A stretch of 64,000 nt of DNA from Ulvibacterium marinum (GTDB taxonomy: Bacteria > Bacteroidota > Bacteroidia > Flavobacteriales > Flavobacteriaceae), in contig NZ_RBCJ01000003.1 of assembly GCF_003626755.1 (NCBI RefSeq), positions 501,859-565,858 on the forward strand, read 5' to 3'. This document shows, in pieces, positions 57,282 to 64,000 of this stretch (positions are counted from its first letter, which is position 1; every line of letters starts with the position of its first letter). The notes beneath the pieces are model-generated. The model did not search any database and was not told the origin of the DNA. It worked only from the letters and a program-made list of their open reading frames with translations. The translations under genes were made by a program, and so were the position numbers.

Positions 57282-57314
57282 TAAAGATGACCGTCCCCAT
57301 AAAATGTTACAGTT
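57282..57314 (-). promoter_or_regulatory. Promoter element of the serine hydrolase gene
   Basis: On the minus strand AACTGTAACATTTTA, ten unrelated bases and CATCTTTA (57289-57282), with 20 bp between the CTG and the -7 box, the same layout as at 56140-56172. The start codon at 57265 is 17 bp downstream. Confidence 0.5.
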
Positions 57315-57441
57315 ACAATATTCATTGAGGATACAATAATAAGGTCGATAAAGTTTCAAAAAATAGTCAATTAATGGCGCTAGGAAAGAAAAAAGGAAAG
57401 CCCCAAAAAGTTGTTTCAATTGCCCTACCATCAATACTGCT

Positions 57442-57473
57442 AAAACAGGGGAAGCTATAGTTCCCCTGTTTTC
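57442..57473 (-). terminator. Hairpin terminator after the SnoaL-like gene
   Basis: AACAGGGGAA and TTCCCCTGTT form a perfect 10-bp stem around a 7-base loop. On the minus strand it is followed by TTTT. It lies right after the stop of the SnoaL-like gene and isolates it from the serine hydrolase. Confidence 0.8.
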
Positions 57474-57481
57474 TTTTCGAA

Positions 57482-57880
57482 CTAAGAGAATACCGGGGAC
57501 ATGTCCATATAAAGCCTTACCGATCGAACCTTACCGACACCGTTAAGATCTGTGAAAGCTACCGCCTTTACGGTCGCATCTTTACCATCATGTCGTTTGT
57601 AATGGTTCAAAGCCTCAAGTACATAGCTCTTGTCCGTGCCATAGATATTGGTCAAATCATGTTCTATCGATGCAAAACTTTGCCAGTAGTCTCCAAGACC
57701 CTTAAGTATTGTTTCTTTGCCCTTACCGAAAAGGTCGTTGTTGAACCATACTTCAACATCATTGGCCAAAAAGGTTCCATAAGTATCAACATCCTTTTTG
57801 TCCATTGCCTCTAGATAGGCCAGGTATTTTCCATAACTACTTGCTGAAAGTTGTTTTACCCTTAAGTTTTTAGTTTTCAT
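57482..57880 (-). CDS. SnoaL/NTF2-like protein
   Basis: 132 residues. YLAYLEAMDKKDVDTYGTFLANDVEVWFNNDLFGKGKETILKGLGDYWQSF followed by C-terminal strands is the cone-shaped NTF2-like pattern. These proteins serve as enzymes (isomerases, cyclases) or carriers; no catalytic residues could be identified. The AraC gene next to it upstream on the same strand (about 100 bp away) may control it. Confidence 0.75.
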   Translation of the reverse strand: MKTKNLRVKQLSASSYGKYLAYLEAMDKKDVDTYGTFLANDVEVWFNNDLFGKGKETILKGLGDYWQSFASIEHDLTNIYGTDKSYVLEALNHYKRHDGKDATVKAVAFTDLNGVGKVRSVRLYMDMSPVFS

Positions 57881-57983
57881 GATATCTATTTTTAAGATTA
57901 ATAAATTTTACTATACAAATATCCGTGAAGCAGTAAGGCACCGGTTAGTCATTATTGCGGTAAGAATAGTACTTTTTACGGGC

Positions 57984-58850
57984 TTATCCCTTCAAGCGGT
58001 AATTGGAAGGGGTCAGGCCGGTTTTTCCCTTGAAGAATTTGGTGAAATAGGAAGCGTCTTTGTAGCCCAACAAGTATAAGATTTCTTTTACATCCATCGA
58101 TGTTTGTTTGAGCAGGCTTTGGGTCTCGAAGATTACCATTTCCTCAATGGCCTGTTTGACGGTTTTGCCGATAGTGCCTTTGAGCACGTCGGACAAGTGT
58201 TTCGAGCTAAGGTTGAGTTTTTCGGCATAGAAGTCCACGTTTTTTTGGTGTCGATAGTTATTCAGGAGCAGCTCGTTGAAATCTCGTGCTATTTCATCAT
58301 TTCTTGACATTGGAACCTTTGTATGCCTGTCATCATAAATGCCATCGATAAATTCAAGTATGGAGAAAAGCAACCCGCTAGCGATGGACCGATCGCTCAT
58401 GAACTCCTTTAGCTGCTCAAGAAGCAAATTCAATTTACCGTATTCCTCATCCGACAAATCGATAACATGATTCGCGCCGACTTTAAAAAAATCATAGTCC
58501 AATAAGAAATTGTCATAAAAGGGCCTGCCAAATAAACTTTCTTTAAAGAAAACCGTCGTATTGGCCATATCCCAACTGTTAGAGCTCCAATTGCGCACTA
58601 TGCCAGGCCCAACCATCGTTAATGAGCCCTTCTTTAAGTGATATTCGTTAATACCGACATGGAGCCGGCATTCACTTTGGTGAAGAAGTCCGAAAGAATA
58701 GAAATTACTGCGATAAGGGTGGTCTATACCTTCGCCTGAGGCGAACTCCTTTTCGGTCGCGATGAATATTGGTACATCAACTTCCTTGGATTGCAGAACT
58801 CTCTTTAAATATTCTTGGTAATTATAGTTATGTAGAGTTTCAGATTTCAT
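57984..58850 (-). CDS. AraC-family transcriptional regulator
   Basis: 288 residues. The N-terminal ligand domain is a cupin-like region (residues about 45-150: HPYRSNFYSFGLLHQSECRLHVGINEYHLKKGSLTMVGPG). The C-terminal HTH pair is FYAEKLNLSSKHLSDVLKGTIGKTVKQAIEEMVIFETQSLLKQTSMDVKEILYLLGYKDASYFTKFFKGKTGLTPSNYR, the HTH_18 pattern. It is divergent from the beta-propeller gene and is a candidate regulator of it. Confidence 0.9.
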   Translation of the reverse strand: MKSETLHNYNYQEYLKRVLQSKEVDVPIFIATEKEFASGEGIDHPYRSNFYSFGLLHQSECRLHVGINEYHLKKGSLTMVGPGIVRNWSSNSWDMANTTVFFKESLFGRPFYDNFLLDYDFFKVGANHVIDLSDEEYGKLNLLLEQLKEFMSDRSIASGLLFSILEFIDGIYDDRHTKVPMSRNDEIARDFNELLLNNYRHQKNVDFYAEKLNLSSKHLSDVLKGTIGKTVKQAIEEMVIFETQSLLKQTSMDVKEILYLLGYKDASYFTKFFKGKTGLTPSNYRLKG

Positions 58851-59049
58851 TGAACAGCCTGGTATGACAGTAAAGATAGCAATGTATTTCTGACCATAAA
58901 TTTGAATAGTTCAATGAAATGGCCACTTAGTAGAGAATTTATTCTAAATTAATCTTTTGGCCTTCCTGAACCTTTTTTTGGACTTGTCAGACCAGAAAAA
59001 ACTTTCTTGTCCAAGTATTTTTGATGATATATCCATTAAATGTCATAAA

Positions 59050-60360
59050 ATGATTAGAATACTTGTATTTGTTATTTTGCTAAGTCAGGTTTCTTTTGCC
59101 CAAAATAGGATGGCGCCATTGAATTTTGAAGGTAAGGCCTTGGTCTCGGTCTCCGATGCCGATATGGTCTCTTCTGCTTATGTAGATGGTAAATTGGGAG
59201 AAAAGGAGGGTCGAGATGCCATAAGCCTCATTCCATTGACCGGAAATTATAAAGATTGGAAGGCCTATGAGACCTTTGCCTCCAATTCGGTGGCCGGTCC
59301 GCCTTGCTCGGTGGCTGTTTCCCCGGAGGGAAAGTATGCATTTGTTGTGGAAACCTTTACTCCACCATCTGAGGGGGGTACCACCTTTAACGATTTAAGC
59401 ATTGGAAGATTATTGTCCGTATTTGATATTGGTAATCCCAGAAATCCCAAATTGTTGGAGACAAAAGATATAGGTGAACGTCCTGTAGGGGTCTCGGTCA
59501 GTCCAAATGGGGATTGGTTGGCCATTGGCTATTACAGCAACGGTAACAAAAACTTGGGCCTTATCCCTTTCAAAAACAGCAGACTTGGTGAGGTATACAC
59601 CTTTACCATACCCAATGTGGATCCAGAAACGGCTGCCAACGAAATCGATTGGCACCCTTCAGGCCAATACCTTGCCGCTGTCATGCAAAACTCCAATCAA
59701 ATTGCTTTTATGAAGGTAGACCTTTCCAAAGGAAAGCCAATCGTCGAGGGTTACGGTAACGTGGTCGGCACAGGTAAATATCCCATGAAAGGGGATTTTA
59801 CCCCGAATGGAAACCATTACATCACCACCTGCCTGTACTGGGGGCCCGATGTGGACGGTACTTGGATAGAAGCACCAAGGGGACAGTTGAACAGCATTCG
59901 TTTTGACAGCAGCCCGGATGATGGAAAAATACTGCATTCCAATATCTCGACTGCAGAAGCCGGGATCAGTCCCGAAGGTTTTTCAATAAGTAATGACGGA
60001 ACATTGTTGGTGACCACCAACTTGGAACGAAGCTACCTGCCCTATGAAAGCAAAAGTGCGGAACCCCGTATCACCTGGTACAGTTCACTATCCCTGCTTT
60101 CGATTGACAAAAAGACCGGAAAACTCGGTCATATCGGCGATTACTATTTTCAGGGGGTACTGCCCGAGGCAGCCGTTTTTGATGCCTCTGACAATTATCT
60201 GGCCGTTGCCGTATTCGATAGCTTTGATGATAGCCGAAAGGGTAGTAGAATCGATTTTTGGCGTGTGGTCAAACAAGCCGGGGAGACTCCTTTTTTGGTA
60301 AATACCAACCATAACGTTCCGGTTGCAAGAGGGGTACACTCCATGGTGCTCATAAAATAA
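59050..60360 (+). CDS. Secreted beta-propeller (lactonase-like) protein
   Basis: 436 residues from the ATG at 59050, chosen for the signal peptide MIRILVFVILLSQVSFAQ; the frame opens 31 codons earlier without support. Repeated strands such as GPPCSVAVSPEGKYAFVVETF, RPVGVSVSPNGDWLAIGYYSNG, NEIDWHPSGQYLAAVMQNSNQIAF, MKGDFTPNGNHYITTCLYWGPD and LPEAAVFDASDNYLAVAVFDS suggest a seven-bladed propeller of the lactonase/YncE type. No catalytic assignment is possible. It lies 34 bp before an AraC gene. Confidence 0.78.
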   Translation: MIRILVFVILLSQVSFAQNRMAPLNFEGKALVSVSDADMVSSAYVDGKLGEKEGRDAISLIPLTGNYKDWKAYETFASNSVAGPPCSVAVSPEGKYAFVVETFTPPSEGGTTFNDLSIGRLLSVFDIGNPRNPKLLETKDIGERPVGVSVSPNGDWLAIGYYSNGNKNLGLIPFKNSRLGEVYTFTIPNVDPETAANEIDWHPSGQYLAAVMQNSNQIAFMKVDLSKGKPIVEGYGNVVGTGKYPMKGDFTPNGNHYITTCLYWGPDVDGTWIEAPRGQLNSIRFDSSPDDGKILHSNISTAEAGISPEGFSISNDGTLLVTTNLERSYLPYESKSAEPRITWYSSLSLLSIDKKTGKLGHIGDYYFQGVLPEAAVFDASDNYLAVAVFDSFDDSRKGSRIDFWRVVKQAGETPFLVNTNHNVPVARGVHSMVLIK

Positions 60361-60394
60361 TTGATTAATGTATTTTTAGTCTAAATTTTATAGT

Positions 60395-61258
60395 ATGGAA
60401 GCTTTGGATACTTTCATTATGCCCCAACAGTTCAAACATCATCTTGAGCGCCATGAGATAGTCGAGCTCGATGATGTGACCATACTTGAGAGTTGTCATG
60501 ACGATCAACATGAGGTAAAGGGAGTGGGCTATACCACCCAGCACGAAATACTTCATGTAATCCATGGAAGGTGCAAGCTGACTATCGACGGGAGAAACAT
60601 TGAACTTTTTGACGGGCAATCCATCCTAATGCCCAAGCATACCATTTTGAAGTATCAAAAAATGGGAGCCCCTTACCAAAGTATCCTGTTTTTCCTTAAG
60701 GACGAATTTATTATGGAGTTTCTGCAAGACCATAGTTTTAAGGAACCCTGGCAGAAACTTACGACCCCGTATGCTATTTTTCGGGCTGATCCACTTCTCG
60801 ATGCGGCCTTCCAGTCCATGAGGCCCTACATCCGAAATGCTGCCCAAACGAGCAAAGAACTTTTCAGGATAAAGACATTTGAGATACTTTTGAATCTTTC
60901 TTATCGTACTAAGGGTTTGCCCGAATTTCTATCGAATATGGTCATGTCTTCCAAAATTGACCTTAGGCTTTTTATGGAAAACATGTATATAAAAAAAATG
61001 AACCTCAAAGAACTGGCCGAAATATCCGGACGTAGCCTTTCTGCCTTTAAAAGGGAGTTCGAGGAGCTTTTTGGTACGAGCCCATTCAGATGGATAAAGG
61101 AAAAACGGTTGCAAACGGCCAGAGAGCTAATCGTACATTCCGGCAAAAGACCTACGGAAATCTATTTAGATGTCGGATTTGAAGATTACTCCCATTTCAG
61201 TAAATCCTATAAGTCTCACTTTGGCTATCTTCCCTCACATACCTTGAGAACATCCTAG
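60395..61258 (+). CDS. AraC-family transcriptional regulator
   Basis: 287 residues. The N-terminal sensor has a cupin-like strand set (QHEILHVIHGRCKLTIDGRNIELFDGQSILMPKH). The C-terminal HTH domain is MNLKELAEISGRSLSAFKREFEELFGTSPFRWIKEKRLQTARELIVHSGKRPTEIYLDVGFEDYSHFSKSYKSHFGYLP. It is 34 bp after the propeller gene on the same strand, so cotranscription is likely. A TTG-N18-TAAATTTT pair at 60361-60389 could start a nearly leaderless transcript; this is weak. Confidence 0.9.
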   Translation: MEALDTFIMPQQFKHHLERHEIVELDDVTILESCHDDQHEVKGVGYTTQHEILHVIHGRCKLTIDGRNIELFDGQSILMPKHTILKYQKMGAPYQSILFFLKDEFIMEFLQDHSFKEPWQKLTTPYAIFRADPLLDAAFQSMRPYIRNAAQTSKELFRIKTFEILLNLSYRTKGLPEFLSNMVMSSKIDLRLFMENMYIKKMNLKELAEISGRSLSAFKREFEELFGTSPFRWIKEKRLQTARELIVHSGKRPTEIYLDVGFEDYSHFSKSYKSHFGYLPSHTLRTS

Positions 61259-61365
61259 AAGTTTGATTATAGGTTGGTTTTATGGGAGCTAATAAAGACT
61301 TAAGAGGAAACGTCTAGTTTATAAGAAATGACCTAACAATAGGAAATTCACAAGAAGAGCCATTT

Positions 61366-61737
61366 TTATTTTCTCAATAATTCTTTCCGATATTTTATCA
61401 TTCCAACAATCAGGTCTTTTGGTAGGGGCTTGTCCAATGGGAATTGAACCGACCCCTTTCCTCTTTTATAGGCACTCAATTCGGTATCGAACTTTTCCAT
61501 AGTCGTTGGATGTGGATAAAGCCCAACGTGCTTTTTATATCCCGCTATCATAATCTGCTGTTCCCTTTTGCCACCTTCCACTAGAGCAAAGGCCGGAATA
61601 TTATAGTTGAACATTTCCGTTGAATCCGGGGCCGCCTTTAAAATACAATCCCGTAGTTGTCTAAGAGCTGCCTGTGTTTTTTCCGGTTGGGTAGCCAAAT
61701 AGTCCAAAAATGATTGAGGTATCTTCGAATCAGTCAT
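61366..61737 (-). CDS. DUF1801-type small protein
   Basis: 123 residues. IPQSFLDYLATQPEKTQAALRQLRDCILKAAPDSTEMFNYNIPAFALVEGGKREQQIMIAGYKKHVGLYPHP is the DUF1801 pattern, also found in proteins annotated as iron chaperones of the YdhG type. The function is not established. It is 100 bp after the SRPBCC gene on the same strand, in the usual ArsR/SRPBCC/DUF1801 neighbourhood. Confidence 0.82.
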   Translation of the reverse strand: MTDSKIPQSFLDYLATQPEKTQAALRQLRDCILKAAPDSTEMFNYNIPAFALVEGGKREQQIMIAGYKKHVGLYPHPTTMEKFDTELSAYKRGKGSVQFPLDKPLPKDLIVGMIKYRKELLRK

Positions 61738-61837
61738 TTTTCTGTGCTGCCTTTATTGTTGTTAAGAATTATTTGCCATTGTTGTGCATACAAATCAATA
61801 GGGTTCCAGTCTTTCCTCTAAATATTAATTGATTGTA

Positions 61838-62335
61838 TTAAACATTCAGTTTTTCAAGTGTGCTATCAAGATTTTCAAACGCCATGGAAAGTCCTTCCTT
61901 CATTCCCATTTGAATGACCTGTTGTAAGTGCTCCTCAGAGGCATATTCTGAAATTATGGTCACAAAGGTTTCTTTGTTTGTATCCTTGAACCGGTTATTG
62001 AATTTTGACACGGGCATTTCAGGGTTGATATTTCCCTTTTCGTCACAGAAAGAATCATCTCCTGAGAATTGTTTATGGGTATTGATTGACCTATAGTCCG
62101 TACGGGCCAGATGTTTTTCTCCTTCAGGCCCGACCATGGCATAAAGGCGATAACCTCCCTCGGAGAAATCCATATGGGACGTTTCGGATTTCCATGGCTT
62201 CGGAGCCCACCATTGATCCAATAACTTCGCTTCCGTCCATGCTCTCCAGACAAGTTCAATGGGTGCGTTGAACGTTCGCTCTACTTTGAGTATGTTTCCA
62301 TTTGCTGTAAAAATTGTGCTGTTCATCTTATTCAT
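61838..62335 (-). CDS. SRPBCC-domain (AHSA1-like) protein
   Basis: 165 residues. VERTFNAPIELVWRAWTEAKLLDQWWAPKPWKSETSHMDFSEGGYRLYAMVGPEGE is the opening of the AHSA1/activator-of-Hsp90-like group with the Bet v 1 fold. Such proteins carry hydrophobic ligands or activate partners; most are uncharacterised. It overlaps the ArsR gene by eight bases, so it is translationally coupled to it. Confidence 0.88.
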   Translation of the reverse strand: MNKMNSTIFTANGNILKVERTFNAPIELVWRAWTEAKLLDQWWAPKPWKSETSHMDFSEGGYRLYAMVGPEGEKHLARTDYRSINTHKQFSGDDSFCDEKGNINPEMPVSKFNNRFKDTNKETFVTIISEYASEEHLQQVIQMGMKEGLSMAFENLDSTLEKLNV

Positions 62336-62648
62336 TTTTTAGTTTATCCAGTAAATTATCAAGACCTTCGAATCTGTCTTCCCACATTTTTCTGAAGGGT
62401 GCAAGCCACTTATCGACCTCTTTCATTTTCTCGACCCTGATCTTGTAGTGTATTTCCCGTCCCATACGATTGGATTCAATGAGTTCGGACTCCTGTAATA
62501 TTTTGATATGTTTCGAGATTGTCGGCCTGGCACTATCGAATTTGGATGCAATATCCCCAGCGGTCATGTTCTGGCTGATCAAGAGGGCGAGTATCGCCCG
62601 TCTTGTAGGATCGGCAATGGCCTGGTAAACATCTCGTCTGGCTTTCAT
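62328..62648 (-). CDS. ArsR-family winged-helix regulator
   Basis: 106 residues. The winged HTH is YQAIADPTRRAILALLISQNMTAGDIASKFDSARPTISKHIKILQESELIESNRMGREIHYKI near residues 9-70. The metal-binding Cys residues of ArsR/SmtB are absent, as in the subgroup paired with SRPBCC proteins. It overlaps the SRPBCC gene and has a consensus promoter flanked by two copies of an 18-bp repeat that probably serve as its own operators. Confidence 0.9.
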   Translation of the reverse strand: MKARRDVYQAIADPTRRAILALLISQNMTAGDIASKFDSARPTISKHIKILQESELIESNRMGREIHYKIRVEKMKEVDKWLAPFRKMWEDRFEGLDNLLDKLKNE

Positions 62649-62649
62649 T

Positions 62650-62697
62650 ATGAAGTCGTTTGGCTACAAATTTAAATGAAGTCAAGTAGCTACGCAA
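62650..62697 (-). promoter_or_regulatory. ArsR promoter flanked by two 18-bp direct repeats
   Basis: On the minus strand TTG (62697-62695), a 20-bp spacer and TAAATTTG (62674-62667) match the flavobacterial promoter exactly. ATGAAGTCGTTTGGCTAC at 62650-62667 and ATGAAGTCAAGTAGCTAC at 62676-62693 agree at 14 of 18 positions, 26 bp apart, one over the probable transcription start and one in the -33/-7 spacer. Confidence 0.75.
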
Positions 62698-62873
62698 ATT
62701 GTATGATGTTAAATTTTACGTGACAGAAGAGTTCCGTTATATGGCAAGTTAATGAGACAGATTGGTGAGGAGAGGTAGATTCCCTAAAATTGTTCGTTTA
62801 ATGGAATTTTATCGATATTTCAAAAAAGGAATGTATTCAAAGGATGTTTCAAAGCAACCAGGCCAACTTTAAC

Positions 62874-64000
62874 TTAAGGTTCAATAGGATTCTCGCCATA
62901 CTCCGGCATCCAAATCAGGAGTTTGTGTAATGGGTCGAGTTCAATACCTTCAGGGGCCTTGTTCAATTTGAACTCAAATGTCTGTGCCTTTTTTGTTAAC
63001 CTTACGGTATGGATTCCGATTTCTTGATCATTGGCAATGAAACGAATGTCCAAATCAAGATGGTATGGTTTGCCCGTTTGAGTCTGTACAATGGACACCA
63101 CTACAGTTTCATCATCTGCGATTCTGAAGTCATGGCTTAGTATTGGAGCTCCGGTTTGGTCCAACCATTGACCAAAGAATTGCTCTAGGTCATGTTCCGG
63201 CACAGTTTCAATGAAAGTGTCCCTAAAAGCCTGAAGGGTCAATATTTTATCTCGATGTTCATCGAATATCGAGGCCATGGTTCCATAAAATGCCCTGTTT
63301 CCAATTTTATAGCGGAGCATATGGAAAAACCATTGGCCCTTGCTCCATACGAGATCCTTTGCGTTCTCATCATGGTTAGATGGTATTTCACTAATCGCCA
63401 TATCCTTATTTTCCCTCCATAATTTAAAATAGCCGTTAGCGGTATGCAGGTTGTTTACACCGTGCCCACCGAATCGTCTAAGATGTGATGCGGCTTCCTT
63501 ATCAAGGATCGTTTCCATGAACGTGCAAGCTTCGGCATGGACTATTCCTTCGTTCAATAAAAGGAATCCATCCCCCGCGGTCGTGACCATATTCCCCCAC
63601 CATAAGTGACCTATTTCGTGTGCGAATACCGCTATTTGGTTCTCAGCAAAAGTTCTGGGCCTGGCCCAGAACATTCCTTGTTGGGAAGATCCGCCCCATG
63701 TTGATGTCCCTAAAGTGTTAGGAACTTCAACGATGGAATACCCTTCTCTTTCAATGCTGCCCCATTTTCTTTCAAGCTCCGAAAATATTTCACTGGCGGT
63801 TTCCAATAACTCTTCTGGGTCTGAACCTTCTTGGGCGACCTTAAAGATCGATATCCCTTTTCGGGTAGTTATATCATAAGGGCCTGCCACGAATGACCGG
63901 GCCAATGGGATAGAGGTCTGAAAAACCTCTATCCTTATGTTGCCCGACTCATGGGTTTCGGTAAGTTCTCCTTCCGTCATGGCATGCCATTCCCTTGGCA
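62874..64000 (-). CDS. M1-family metallopeptidase-like protein, C-terminal part (5' end outside window)
   Basis: The frame is still open at the right edge of the window, so the N-terminus lies beyond it; at least 375 residues are inside. HEIGHLWWGN followed 18 residues after the second His by the Glu of LLNEG gives the HEXXH-x18-E zinc site of M1 aminopeptidases. The tail (LIRFIAND-type strands and a final MPEYGENPIEP) is short for a full ERAP-type C-terminal domain. The activity and the signal peptide cannot be assessed. Confidence 0.85.
   Translation of the reverse strand, partial: PREWHAMTEGELTETHESGNIRIEVFQTSIPLARSFVAGPYDITTRKGISIFKVAQEGSDPEELLETASEIFSELERKWGSIEREGYSIVEVPNTLGTSTWGGSSQQGMFWARPRTFAENQIAVFAHEIGHLWWGNMVTTAGDGFLLLNEGIVHAEACTFMETILDKEAASHLRRFGGHGVNNLHTANGYFKLWRENKDMAISEIPSNHDENAKDLVWSKGQWFFHMLRYKIGNRAFYGTMASIFDEHRDKILTLQAFRDTFIETVPEHDLEQFFGQWLDQTGAPILSHDFRIADDETVVVSIVQTQTGKPYHLDLDIRFIANDQEIGIHTVRLTKKAQTFEFKLNKAPEGIELDPLHKLLIWMPEYGENPIEP

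Overview
The window is chromosomal DNA from a member of the Bacteroidota, most probably a marine Flavobacteriaceae. This is an inference from several signs. Gene starts mostly lack Shine-Dalgarno sequences. Several promoters fit the flavobacterial TTG-N20-TAnnTTTR pattern. Ribosomal proteins S14, S4 and L36 are the zinc-ligand-free forms. Other hallmarks are the two-domain succinate dehydrogenase cytochrome b, PadR/FtsX-type permease pairs, and the neighbourhood rplQ-carA-eno-gltA. No tRNA, rRNA or CRISPR array was seen.

Region 1 (1-12571) is the S10/spc/alpha ribosomal superoperon, from the end of rplD to rplQ, including secY, infA and rpoA; it closes with a hairpin terminator. Region 2 (12665-19293) is housekeeping metabolism: carA, eno, a family-5 glycosyltransferase, gltA and a dimethylargininase-like amidinohydrolase. 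Region 3 (19301-28999) opens with a serine hydrolase plus a membrane LytTR regulator. Then comes a TetR-controlled export cassette (TetR, MMPL/RND pump, LolA-like lipoprotein-sorting protein, outer-membrane barrel) with three copies of a candidate operator. An ACT-domain protein, a CtlX-type hydrolase and a DHFR-like protein follow.

Region 4 (29225-44207) is a bioenergetic block. A two-component system lies downstream of, and on the same strand as, a complete bacterial V/A-type ATPase operon (A-B-E-DUF2764-D-I-K) led by a universal stress protein. Divergent from it, across a 434-bp spacer holding a 15-bp palindrome, a second universal stress protein leads a succinate dehydrogenase/fumarate reductase operon. 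The K subunit keeps the residues that bind Na+ in sodium V-ATPases.

Region 5 (44208-64000) is accessory. It holds a conserved barrel plus small-protein pair, a trypsin-like protease remnant cut by an IS1182-type element (transposase itself interrupted by TAG), and a PadR-controlled FtsX permease. Next are two lipoproteins, a secreted phosphodiesterase-fold enzyme, an esterase fusion and a second serine hydrolase sharing a promoter element, a SnoaL-like protein, and two AraC regulators around a secreted beta-propeller protein. It ends with an ArsR/SRPBCC/DUF1801 group and the C-terminal part of an M1 metallopeptidase running off the window.
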